From: G965218495 sp965218495
GTDB lineage: Bacteria; Bacteroidota; Rhodothermia; Rhodothermales; Bin80
Length of the DNA stretch: 64,000 bases
Reading direction: 5' to 3'
NCBI GenBank assembly: GCA_965218495.1
Contig: OZ244626.1
Span: forward strand, 2,108,001-2,172,000
Every line of letters starts with the position of its first letter. The first letter of the stretch is position 1. Positions 57,233 through 64,000 of the stretch are shown one piece after another. The notes under the pieces were generated by a model, which did not search any database, was not told where the DNA came from, and saw only the letters and a list, made by a program, of their open reading frames with translations. A program made the translations under genes and the position numbers.

Positions 57233-57755
57233 TTACGCTTCCGGCTTGCATACAGGCCACAGGGAACCGGTACCCAGATCGGTCACATGTCTTAATGATG
57301 CTCGAATGGGATAACTTGGGGAATTGTGTACCAAACCAACCGGTAGCATCTCGATCTGCCTGATTGCGATGCTGTGGCTACTTATCTGGACAATATCCAC
57401 GCCAGATTCCCTGTCCGCTGTGACCGTAACGGAATCAAGTCCAACTACGCGAGGCGACAGCCTGACGGTCAATGCCGTATGTAGCGCGAACTGCAAAAGC
57501 TGCGGCTCGTAGCTCATAAGTGTTGCCCAGAATTGAACCGGCCCGCGACTCAGGGTGAGGCTGTTGAAGCCGTATTCGTTGAAGGTTACACCTGCTTCCA
57601 ATGCGGGGAGGTGCAAATGGGCTCCGGGTATTCGCTCACAGGTGGTAGTATCCTCTACATAGCCGCTCAACCTAGTAGGACGCCGACGCGATTGTAAGAA
57701 AGACCGCCGTGATCATTGGCGCCAAGAGAAACCAATCCCGCAGACGAATCTTCAT
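57233..57755 (-). pseudogene. TonB-dependent receptor, N-terminal remnant
   Basis: A signal peptide reads from ATG 57755 (MKIRLRDWFLLAPMITAVFL, then TIASAS) and hits a stop. One base further on, a different frame gives RPTRLSGYVEDTTTCERIPG and LHLPALEAGVTFNEYGFNSL, a carboxypeptidase-regulatory-like domain, then LSPRVVGLDSVTVTADRES and SHSIAIRQIEMLPV, the start of a plug domain. The sequence then stops resembling a receptor. The barrel is gone. At least one frameshift and a large 3' deletion are needed. The IS1634-type element ends 65 bp downstream and may have mediated the loss. Confidence 0.8.
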
Positions 57756-57779
57756 ATGCGAGCGTAACAGCTTAAAGGG

Positions 57780-58337
57780 TCAAAAAAAGCGGTGTATGCC
57801 GATGCCGGCTACCGGACTTACCGCCGTGCGCTTACCACGCGAAACACCGCCCCCGATGTCGAACGACAAGGCCCACCCCTTTTTAGCTTCCACGCCTCGG
57901 AACCACCACTCAACGCCAGCGCCCGTCGCCAATTCTCCTCGCGGCGGAGTTCGGATCTGAAATAACCCGTCCCTCTGCGACAGGTGCAGGTTTCTCACAC
58001 CAATTTGACCGAATGCGTAGCCCAACCACCGCTTTCGCTCATAGAATGTTTTTCGGTACCGTAAGGCTGCACCGATGACCGTGAAGCCAGCGCTACCGAA
58101 GGAAAACCCAGACGATGCCTGAAATGCCGCGTACCGTACGCTGATGCCACCGGTGTGAAAGAAGTTTATTTGCAAGCCGACTCCGACTGGGCGGGCGCGT
58201 GACTGGGCAGACGCGGATTGATTTTGGATGCTGACCAATACAGCCAAGAGAAGAGCGACAGACACGTAATCGAGAACACGGCGGGCTGCGACCAACAAGC
58301 GCCGATGCAAGTAATCAAACCACGCTTTAGGAGTCAT
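57780..58337 (-). CDS. Predicted outer-membrane beta-barrel protein
   Basis: 185 residues. Signal-peptide-like start after a basic N-terminus (YVSVALLLAVLVSIQNQSAS, cleavage near AQS). The mature part consists of alternating amphipathic strands (VGVGLQINFFHTGGISVRYA, GWALSFDIGGGVSRGKR) and ends in HRFF, an aromatic C-terminus typical of barrels assembled by BAM. I do not recognise the family. No stop or shift inside, so it may be functional although it is surrounded by pseudogenes. Lies 24 bp upstream of the TonB-receptor remnant, same direction, suggesting a former operon. Confidence 0.6.
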   Translation of the reverse strand: MTPKAWFDYLHRRLLVAARRVLDYVSVALLLAVLVSIQNQSASAQSRARPVGVGLQINFFHTGGISVRYAAFQASSGFSFGSAGFTVIGAALRYRKTFYERKRWLGYAFGQIGVRNLHLSQRDGLFQIRTPPRGELATGAGVEWWFRGVEAKKGWALSFDIGGGVSRGKRTAVSPVAGIGIHRFF

Positions 58338-58568
58338 GGCATTAGGAAGAGGTCTGTCCGATATCCATGCAATTCAACCCTACTTGCGGGCGTCTGGATC
58401 CAGCATAGGAGAGTGTTGCATCACACCTATCCGGCCAATCGTGACTCAAAGCCCGCGCAATCTCATCTACGTTTCAAAAGGGAATTATATACCAAACTAA
58501 CAGGATTTCTGAAACCTTCCCTTCCCCGTCGCGCCCCGCATCAACAACTACCATTCAGCCGGGACAAA

Positions 58569-59540
58569 ATGGCTCAAAACGCACCGGAAAAACACTACCG
58601 CAAGGGCATCAGCATCGTGGAGATCGTCCGCATGTTCTCCACCGAGAAAAAGGCGTAGGACTGGCTTGCCAGTCACATTTGGTCGAGCGGGCCGGTGTGT
58701 CCGTTTTGCGGTTTCGAATATCGTCCAGTCAGGAATCAAGCGTCCCCAAATGACGCAGCGCTGCCGCGATTGTCCCAAAAAGAAAATGTTCACGCTGAAG
58801 ACGGACACGATCATGTCTCGGTCAAAGCTCGGATACCAGACCTGGGCAATCGCGGCGTAGCTGATCGTTATGAGTATCAAGGGCACTTCCAGCATGCAGC
58901 TCCACAGGGAGTTGGGATCACGCAGAAATCCGCATGGCACCTGCTGCACCGCTTGCGCAAGGCGTTCGCGCTTGGTACGTTCCCCTTTCAAGGTCCCGTG
59001 GAAGCGAACGAAACCTATGTGGGCGGCAAGGAATGCAACAAGCACGAGCGCAAGCGGCTGAGTTCGGGACGCGGGACGGTCGGCAAGACGGCGGTGGCCT
59101 GCCTGCGGGACCGCAAAACGGGCAAGCTCAAAGCAGCCGTCGTGCCGGATACCAGCGCGGCTACGTTGCACGGCTGCGTGTATGAGAGTACCGAGGGCGG
59201 CGCCGAGGTGTAAACGGACGAGGCGGCGGCCTAGAAAGGCATGATCGGAGTGCGGCACGAGACGGTGAAACACGGCGTAGGCGAGTACGTCAATGGCATG
59301 ATCCACACGAGCAGTTTGGAATCATTCTGGTCAATGCTCAAGCGCGGGCATGACAGTTTGTACCACAAAATGAACAAGAAGCACCTGAACCGCTACGTAG
59401 CCGAATCTGCGGGCCGTCACAACACGCAGGAATTGGATACGGAGAAGCCAATGGGACTGCTGGTTGCGAGCGGGAAAGGGAAGCAGCTCAGGTTCAAAGA
59501 CTTGATTGCGGAAAAATCCGCAAGGTCAATGTCCGCGTAC
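58569..59540 (+). pseudogene. IS1595-type transposase, degenerate
   Basis: Begins MAQNAPEKHYRKGISIVEIV, stops at TAG 58655-58657, and continues as WLASHIWSSGPVCPFCG (zinc ribbon). It then changes frame at least twice (RCRDCPKKKMFTLKTDTIMS, then ITQKSAWHLLHRLRKAF), hits TAA and TAG near 59211-59235, and ends with MIHTSSLESFWSMLKRGHDS and KKHLNRYVAESAGRHN. The first catalytic Asp is Asn (VEANETYVGG against VEADETYVGG in the intact copy), so it would be dead even without the stops. The real 3' end is near 59510-59540. Confidence 0.85.
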
Positions 59541-59734
59541 TGTACGGCGACGGACGACTGTTTAAAAGTGCTGAACGAAGGCTGGCGCTACCCGACGGCT
59601 CCGTTGACCTGATCAATCTTGATCCGCCGTTCAATTCAAAGAGCTAGTACAACAGGCTGGTCAAGGACAAGAGCACCCGACCTGTTGAAGGATTCAATGA
59701 CAATGGGACTTGGGGGGCAAGAGAGGGCCTTTAG
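59513..59734 (+). pseudogene. DNA adenine methyltransferase fragment (IS cargo)
   Basis: Reads in one frame VRVLYGDGRLF, RRLALPDGSVDLINLDPPFN, SKS, a TAG at 59645-59647, then YNRLVKDKSTRPVEGFNDNG and TWG. DPPF (GAT at 59621) is the catalytic motif IV of amino-methyltransferases, and LPDGSVDLI-LDPPFNSK-YN-LFK is the usual context in type III/orphan enzymes. Only about 70 codons remain, lacking the SAM-binding motif I. It lies between the inverted repeats of the decayed IS1595 element, so it was cargo or was trapped there. Confidence 0.65.
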
Positions 59735-59757
59735 CACCGATACCAGAGATTGTCTAA

Positions 59758-59934
59758 ATGAGAACGAAGAAAGGCGCTGCCAAACCAGACCGACCTGTGG
59801 TGCGGATCAAGCCGGCCACGTATCAGCCGACGAAGGCTGACATGGAGAAGTAGTACCAATTCGACGGCAAGCCGGAAGAGATCGTGCGGCGCATGTTCCG
59901 AACCGTGCGCGTTGTGCGTGATCTCGGCGCGTGA
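59758..59934 (+). pseudogene. Small ORF in decayed IS1595 element, interrupted by TAG
   Basis: 58 codons: MRTKKGAAKPDRPVVRIKPA, TYQPTKADMEK, TAG at 59851-59853, then YQFDGKPEEIVRRMFRTVRV and VRDLGA. The pattern (basic start, RIKPxTYQPTKAEL, then a short PEE-helix and RPVxVV end) resembles small conserved proteins I have seen beside mobile genes, but I cannot name a family or function. The second half keeps the frame, so the stop is the only obvious lesion. Confidence 0.45.
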
Positions 59935-60524
59935 GACAGCGGCTAGTTCAATGCTGCCAGAGATCCTCAGTACAGTTGGTTTGGGCCTTGATATAACTGG
60001 CGTTGTGTCCCTGCACAAGTTCGGCTTGCCAGAGGAGATCAGCCGCACAGGGGGGCACCGGCACCAGGCTTAGGTGGGGTGGAGGAGATCCTGAGGAGTC
60101 AAGAAAGACCAAGTTATAGTGCAGGATCGCACGCGCATCAATCTGCCTGATTGTTGTCGGATTCGGACTCCAGATAGCCAGCATTTGGCTGTAGGTGCGG
60201 ATTTTTCAGACAACCGCCCCATATGTTAGCGCGGATTGGCTGTTAGTTTGGTATATAGTTCCCATAGTTTGCAGCCCCGCCTGACGGGATCTCCCTTTGC
60301 GGGCCCATACCAAAGTGCGGACATGCGCATTGGACGAGGTCGACTCATTTGTTGGGTCGCGTTGAGCAGAGAAGCGGCTTGGCGCTTTGTCACTACTTTC
60401 CAGTCCCGGTAGTGCCCTGCGGATCTTCGCTTGCGCTGCCAATTCTAGCGGCATTTGCCGCGAACGGGCTGGCGGGAACGCAAACTCCTGCCAGGCATAT
60501 GCGCCCCTCAATCTTACCCTTTTT

Positions 60525-61601
60525 ATGCAGCGCCCGCGCAGACGCTCTAGAGCCGTAAAGGTGGGACCCGTACAAATCGGAGGCGGTGCTCCCATCTCCG
60601 TGCAATCCATGACGGTGTCCAAGACGCATAATGTCGACAAATGCCTTTCCGAGATACGCGGTTTGGCTGAAGCCGGAGCGGACATCGTCCGCATTGCCGT
60701 GCCACGCCCGGAAGATGCTGCGGCGTTGCCGGACATCGTCCAGGGCTCGCCCGTCCCTATCGTAGCAGACATCCACTTCAATTACACGTATGCACTCAAA
60801 GCCATTGAGGCCGGCGTAGCCAAGGTACGTATCAACCCGGGCAACATCGGGAAGGAGGAGTGGGAACGCGAAGTGCTCTTGGCGGCGAAAGAGGCGAATA
60901 TACCCATCCGCATCGGTGTTAATTCAGGGTCGCTTGAGCGTGACATCCTGGACAAGCATGGGTATCCAAAGCCGGAGGCGCTCTTCGAAAGCGCGATGCG
61001 CCATGTAGAGATCTGTACGCGCCACGGCTTTGAAGACATCGTCATCTCAGTCAAGCACTCGGATGTCTTCTTCATGATTCAATCCTATCGGCTGATCGCC
61101 GAGCGCACGGACTATCCCCTGCACTTGGGGGTGACGGAGTCTGGATCAGCTACTGCGGGCACCATCAAGAGCTCCATTGGCATCGGCGCCCTGCTGGCCG
61201 ACGGTATCGGGGATACTATCCGGGTTTCGCTGGCTGCTCCCAGCGTCAAGGAAGTCGAGGCAGGGCACGCCATCCTCAAATCGCTGCGCCTAGGACGCCC
61301 GGGCGTGAACATCATCGCCTGCCCTACCTGCGGTCGCCTGACAGGCGACCTGTTTTCCATCGTCGAACAGGTAGAGGCCGCAGTCAAGAAGCGCAAGTTC
61401 GATAAGGACCTTACGGTAGCCCTCATGGGCTGTGCCGTCAATGGGCCCGGCGAGGCACAAGGTGCTGACTTGGGCATATCGCTCGGTCGTGGTCGTGCGC
61501 ACCTCTTCAAGCGCGGCAAAGTCACAGGCACCGTCCCCGAAAAAGACATTGTCCGGGCCGTGCTTGAAGCAATCGAGACGTGGGACGAATCAGACGCATA
61601 G
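60525..61601 (+). CDS. ispG: 4-hydroxy-3-methylbut-2-enyl diphosphate synthase (IspG/GcpE)
   Basis: 358 residues from the Met of MQRPRRRSRAVKVGPVQIGG; the reading frame is open further upstream but without family-like sequence. Converts MEcPP to HMBPP in the non-mevalonate isoprenoid pathway with a 4Fe-4S cluster. TIM-barrel motifs: APISVQSMTVSKT, EAGADIVRIAVP, IVADIHFNYTYAL, VRINPGNIGKEEWEREVL, IRIGVNSGSLERDIL, LGVTESG. Cluster ligands are in NIIACPTCGRLTGDLF (two Cys) and ALMGCAVNGPGEAQGADLGI (third Cys), with the conserved Glu in GPGE. Compact form without the chlamydial/plant insert. The stop is one base from the convergent sulfatase stop. Confidence 0.95.
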   Translation: MQRPRRRSRAVKVGPVQIGGGAPISVQSMTVSKTHNVDKCLSEIRGLAEAGADIVRIAVPRPEDAAALPDIVQGSPVPIVADIHFNYTYALKAIEAGVAKVRINPGNIGKEEWEREVLLAAKEANIPIRIGVNSGSLERDILDKHGYPKPEALFESAMRHVEICTRHGFEDIVISVKHSDVFFMIQSYRLIAERTDYPLHLGVTESGSATAGTIKSSIGIGALLADGIGDTIRVSLAAPSVKEVEAGHAILKSLRLGRPGVNIIACPTCGRLTGDLFSIVEQVEAAVKKRKFDKDLTVALMGCAVNGPGEAQGADLGISLGRGRAHLFKRGKVTGTVPEKDIVRAVLEAIETWDESDA

Positions 61602-61602
61602 G

Positions 61603-61696
61603 CTATTCCACAAGCGACAGCGCAACCGTCAGCCACTCCTCAATCATGCCCCGAAACGCGCCTAACAGCTCTGGGTGGTCGGACGCGACATCATGG
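61603..61696 (-). pseudogene. Sulfatase, 3' end (split by IS1595 element)
   Basis: Encodes the last 30 or so residues of the sulfatase (HDVASDHPELLGAFRGMIEE, WLTVALSLVE). Joins in frame to 62971-64000 once the IS1595 element and one 8-bp duplication are removed: VGDPNANHDVASDHPELLGA. Convergent with ispG, 1 bp between the stops. Confidence 0.9.
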
Positions 61697-61776
61697 TTTG
61701 CATTGGTGATTATATAGAGAAATGAAACATTCTTCCCGATCGGCCGTATGAGGGGGTAAACCAGATCGGGGAAATC

Positions 61777-62718
61777 ATGGCTGTTAAATCGGGGCCTGGG
61801 CGCAGTTATCGCAAGGGAATCAGCATGGTCAAACTGGCCGAAATGTTTCCGAATGAGGAGGCGGCCGTCCTGTGGTTCGAGGCTGTGATTTGGCCGGACG
61901 GTCGTGTGTGCCCGCGCTGCAAGGGCATAGACACGTATGCTGGCACACACAGGCAAATGCCGTACCGCTGCCGTGCGTGCAAGCGGTTCTTCTCGGTGCG
62001 CACAGGTACCGCATTGGCCAGTAGCAGGCTGCCGTTGAAGAAGTGGGTATGGGCCATTTATCTTGAAATGACTTCCCTGAAGGGCGTCTCCAGCATGAAG
62101 CTCCACCGCGACCTCGATGTGACGCAGACTACGGCCTGGTTCATGTTGCAGCGCGTACGGGCCGCCTTTGCGCCACTGCTGGCTGCTGCGTTCGAGGGAC
62201 CGGTGGAGGCCGACGAAACGTACGTGGGTGGCTTGGAGAAAAACAAGCACGAGCACAGGAAGCAAAAAGCCGGACGCGGGCCGGTAGGCAAGACGGCGGT
62301 GGCCGGCCTGAAGGACCGTGCAAGCGGGCAGATTCGGGCCGAAGTGGTGGAGCGCACGGACGCAGCGACCTTACAGCAGTTCGTCTACGATAACACCGAG
62401 ATCGGCACAACGGTCTACACTGACGAGGCGCACGCCTACAAGGGCATGGTTGGGATGCAGCACGAAACCGTCAAGCACTCGGTCGGCGAGTGGGTCAACG
62501 GCATGGCGCACACGAACGGGCTGGAATCATTCTGGAGCATGTTCAAGCGGGCGTATCATGGTACGTACCACCACTTGAGCAAGAAGCACTTGCAACGCTA
62601 CGTGCACCAGTTTGCGGGCAAGCACAACGTTCGCACAATGGATACGCTGGAGCAAATGCAGCACGTCGTGGCTGGTATGGTGGGCAAACGGCTCATGTAC
62701 AAGACGCTGACAGCGTAG
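61777..62718 (+). CDS. IS1595-family transposase
   Basis: 313 residues, intact. N-terminal GRSYRKGISMVKLAEMFPN; zinc ribbon VCPRCKGIDTYAG and PYRCRACKRFFSVRTGT (CxxC pairs); helical region PLKKWVWAIYLEMTSLKGVS; DDE core with Asp in VEADETYVGG, Asp in TVYTDEAHAYKGM, and the Glu in MAHTNGLESFWSMFKRAYHG, followed by KHLQRYVHQFAGKHN. This is the ISXO2-like catalytic layout. Start chosen at the ATG before VKSGPGRSYRKG, 72 bp inside the left end. Confidence 0.95.
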   Translation: MAVKSGPGRSYRKGISMVKLAEMFPNEEAAVLWFEAVIWPDGRVCPRCKGIDTYAGTHRQMPYRCRACKRFFSVRTGTALASSRLPLKKWVWAIYLEMTSLKGVSSMKLHRDLDVTQTTAWFMLQRVRAAFAPLLAAAFEGPVEADETYVGGLEKNKHEHRKQKAGRGPVGKTAVAGLKDRASGQIRAEVVERTDAATLQQFVYDNTEIGTTVYTDEAHAYKGMVGMQHETVKHSVGEWVNGMAHTNGLESFWSMFKRAYHGTYHHLSKKHLQRYVHQFAGKHNVRTMDTLEQMQHVVAGMVGKRLMYKTLTA

Positions 62719-62768
62719 CCTTATGCACCAACTAAGTGGATCAATCCATACGGACACAGAACACTGAA

Positions 62769-62957
62769 ATGACAAAAGACGACCGGCAGGAGCGCAAGCG
62801 TAAGCGCTTGCAGGACAAGTGGGATAACACACCAGCTGCGAATCCGCGCTACGGCGGGTTAACGATACTGGAAGCTACGCGGCAGTTTTTGAAGGGCGGG
62901 AGGCAGGAGGTACCGAAGGCCAAGACAGCCGCCCAGGATGAAGTAAGTTTCAGTTAA
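62769..62957 (+). CDS. Small basic protein carried by IS1595 element
   Basis: 62 residues: MTKDDRQERKRKRLQDKWDN, then NPRYGGLTILEATRQFLKGG, and a short polar tail. The first 20 residues are a strongly charged helix. Located after the transposase (51 bp gap) and before the right inverted repeat, with the stop codon inside the repeat. Small ORFs of this kind are known as passengers in some IS1595 elements. Function unknown; DNA binding or a role as antitoxin/regulator is speculation. No frame damage. Confidence 0.5.
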   Translation: MTKDDRQERKRKRLQDKWDNTPAANPRYGGLTILEATRQFLKGGRQEVPKAKTAAQDEVSFS

Positions 62958-62970
62958 CTATATAATCGCC

Positions 62971-64000
62971 TTTGCATTCGGATCGCCCACCATGTCATAG
63001 AGTGCTACGCGCCCGTCGTCCTTGTACCATATGAAATGCCAACGCTCCGTGCGCACGTAATATCCTGCGGCCTGGCGACCCATGAAATCATTGTCCGATC
63101 GCAGGCCCGTCACATGGCCAATCTGTGTTTGGCGCAACCCCGACTCTTCCCCTTCAATGACTGGCCGTAGCGAACGCCCGGGCAGATTGCCAGGGTCAGG
63201 AACCCCGGCGTAGTCCAGAATTGTAGGGACAATATCCACCGTACTGACCAGAACTTCTGCGAAGGTGGCAGGCATGATCCTCCCACGCCAATGCAGGATG
63301 ACCGGCGTTCTGAAGGCCAAATCGTGCAGCGACCGTTTGCCCTTACGCCCGCCATTGGCGCGCAATTCGGGATTACCGGCATACTCTGCAAACGGCTCCT
63401 GCTCCCACCCATTGTCATTGACGTAAATAAACAGTGTGTGCTCGGCCAGTCCCTTCCGACTCACATATTCGACAAGATCTCCGACACCATCGTCAAACCA
63501 AGTGCAGTTGCTGTAGTACGCCTTGGCTGTTTCCGAAAGATCTGTGTTGGCATAGCGGCTGGTATAGGCCGCCGGCGCATCAAACGGCGTGTGCGGCAGG
63601 GACGGTGCGTACCATATGAAGAACGGCGCGTCCGCATGCCGGTCGATGAAGTCGAATACCGGCTGTTGGGTTTCGCGCGCAAGCCCGAGCCCTTCGCCGC
63701 CCATAAACTCAGGGAACCAGCCGGGTTGGCCCCACCGGTCCGGCGCCCAGCCAACCGACATCCCTTCCGAAAAGCCACCGTTTTCGTGGACCTGCTCCCA
63801 CCACTTGCCGCCCTGGAAGCTCACATAACCGTGCTCGGCGAGCATCTTGGGTAGCGTGGTGAATTCGCGCATGACATGCGAATAGTATTGCCGATCCCAG
63901 CGCTGCCGCTGCGCATCCGTTGCGCCTTGGTAGGTGGGAGACTCCGCTGCGGCCTCTGCGCGTAATGCGGCGGCAATGGCGTCGTACTGGACGGGAAGCA
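62971..64000 (-). pseudogene. Sulfatase, main part (split by IS1595 element; open at window end)
   Basis: A sulfatase-family protein running off the right edge of the window. The frame is open upstream of the first Met (AAESPTYQGATDAQRQRWDR, QYYSHVMREF), so the N-terminal active-site Cys/Ser region is outside. Visible motifs: LPKMLAEHGYVSFQGGKWWE, FFIWYAPSLPHTPFDAP (metal/substrate His), YSNCTWFDDGVGDLVEYVSR, LFIYVNDNGWEQ (metal-binding Asp-Asn), RTPVILHWRGRIMPA, STVDIVPTILDYAGVPDPGN, ending VALYDMVGDPNA before the IS. The disruption removes only the last 30 or so residues and replaces them with two, so activity is conceivable. Substrate unknown; sulfated polysaccharide would be typical in marine relatives. 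Confidence 0.9.

Larger units (their letters stand above)
58480..60263 (+). mobile_element. Decayed IS1595-type element with cargo remnants
   Basis: 1784 bp bounded by 23-bp inverted repeats with one mismatch: left at 58480-58502 (starting GGGAATTATATACC), right at 60241-60263 (inward GGGAACTATATACC). No 8-bp target duplication is seen (left TTTCAAAA, right ATAGTTTG), so the copy is old or a product of recombination. Inside, in order: a broken IS1595-type transposase, a DNA methyltransferase fragment, and a small ORF interrupted by TAG, all on the plus strand. The GGNNAYTATATA ends resemble those of the intact IS1595 element at 61705-62970, but the two are different elements. Confidence 0.82.
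61705..62970 (+). mobile_element. Insertion sequence of IS1595 family, inside a sulfatase gene
   Basis: A 1266-bp element. Inverted repeats: left GGTGATTATATAG then TGAAAC; right inward GGCGATTATATAG then TGAAAC (about 24 bp, with mismatches in the middle). The 8-bp target duplication TTTGCATT is at 61697-61704 and 62971-62978, the length expected for IS1595. It carries an intact transposase and a second, 62-codon ORF that runs into the right repeat. Perfect duplication and clean ORFs indicate recent insertion. Confidence 0.95.

Noticed and set aside
58569..59934. Amber (TAG) recoding: several in-frame TAG codons occur in the relic transposase, methyltransferase piece and small ORF
   Set aside because: TAG is a normal stop for intact genes here (ispG, IS1595 transposase), the same relic also has TAA stops and frameshifts, and a catalytic Asp is lost. 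Simple decay explains it.
1..64000. CRISPR array
   Set aside because: No regularly spaced short direct repeats were seen. The repeated motifs present are FG-GAP protein repeats and IS ends.

Overview
This window looks like a high-GC, Bacteroidota-related chromosome, most like the Rhodothermota/Balneolota side. The evidence is a SusC/SusD pair, a second carboxypeptidase-regulatory TonB receptor, a GWxTD-domain protein, FG-GAP/VCBS-ASPIC (CRTAC1-like) lipoproteins, six-bladed beta-propeller lipoproteins and TlpA-type thioredoxins. The genome is losing genes here: five insertion sequences (four families or subfamilies) and about ten broken genes lie in 64 kb. Taxonomy is inference from gene families; there is no rRNA gene in the window.

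Layout. Positions 1-44,000 are entirely minus-strand. Read in the direction of transcription (right to left), they hold a prohibitin-like protein, a TonB receptor, SusC, SusD, a small lipoprotein, a beta-propeller lipoprotein, two paralogous TlpA-like proteins (one split by an IS256 element), a second propeller gene (split by an IS1634 element), two giant double-CRTAC1 lipoproteins that overlap, a TPR-CRTAC1 lipoprotein, a frameshifted TonB receptor, a GWxTD protein, an MGMT-type protein and two tandem TerB_N/TerB_C proteins. The plus-strand block 44,070-48,872 carries murB and ccmB-ccmC-ccmD-ccmE (cytochrome c maturation, without ccmA or ccmF), then another propeller lipoprotein. Positions 49,258-52,699 are minus-strand housekeeping genes: mgtE, rsmA (ksgA) and a VWA-domain gene. 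Positions 52,805-60,263 are a decay zone: a 5'-truncated SGNH/TPR gene, a frameshifted PpiC gene, a second IS1634-type element, a TonB-receptor remnant, and a dead IS1595-type element that still carries pieces of a DNA methyltransferase and a small ORF. ispG follows, then a sulfatase gene interrupted by an intact IS1595 element.

The strongest results are three insertions resolved to the base. For the propeller gene (4-bp TTAC duplication), the TlpA gene (8-bp TGTACTTC) and the sulfatase (8-bp TTTGCATT), removing the element and one duplication restores a continuous reading frame. These are therefore recent insertions. The most unusual mobile element is the 2.66-kb IS256 unit. It encodes the normal transposase plus an upstream, translationally coupled transposase-like protein that has lost two catalytic aspartates. 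The decayed IS1595 element, bounded by near-perfect inverted repeats, suggests a cargo-carrying form of this IS with a methyltransferase inside it.
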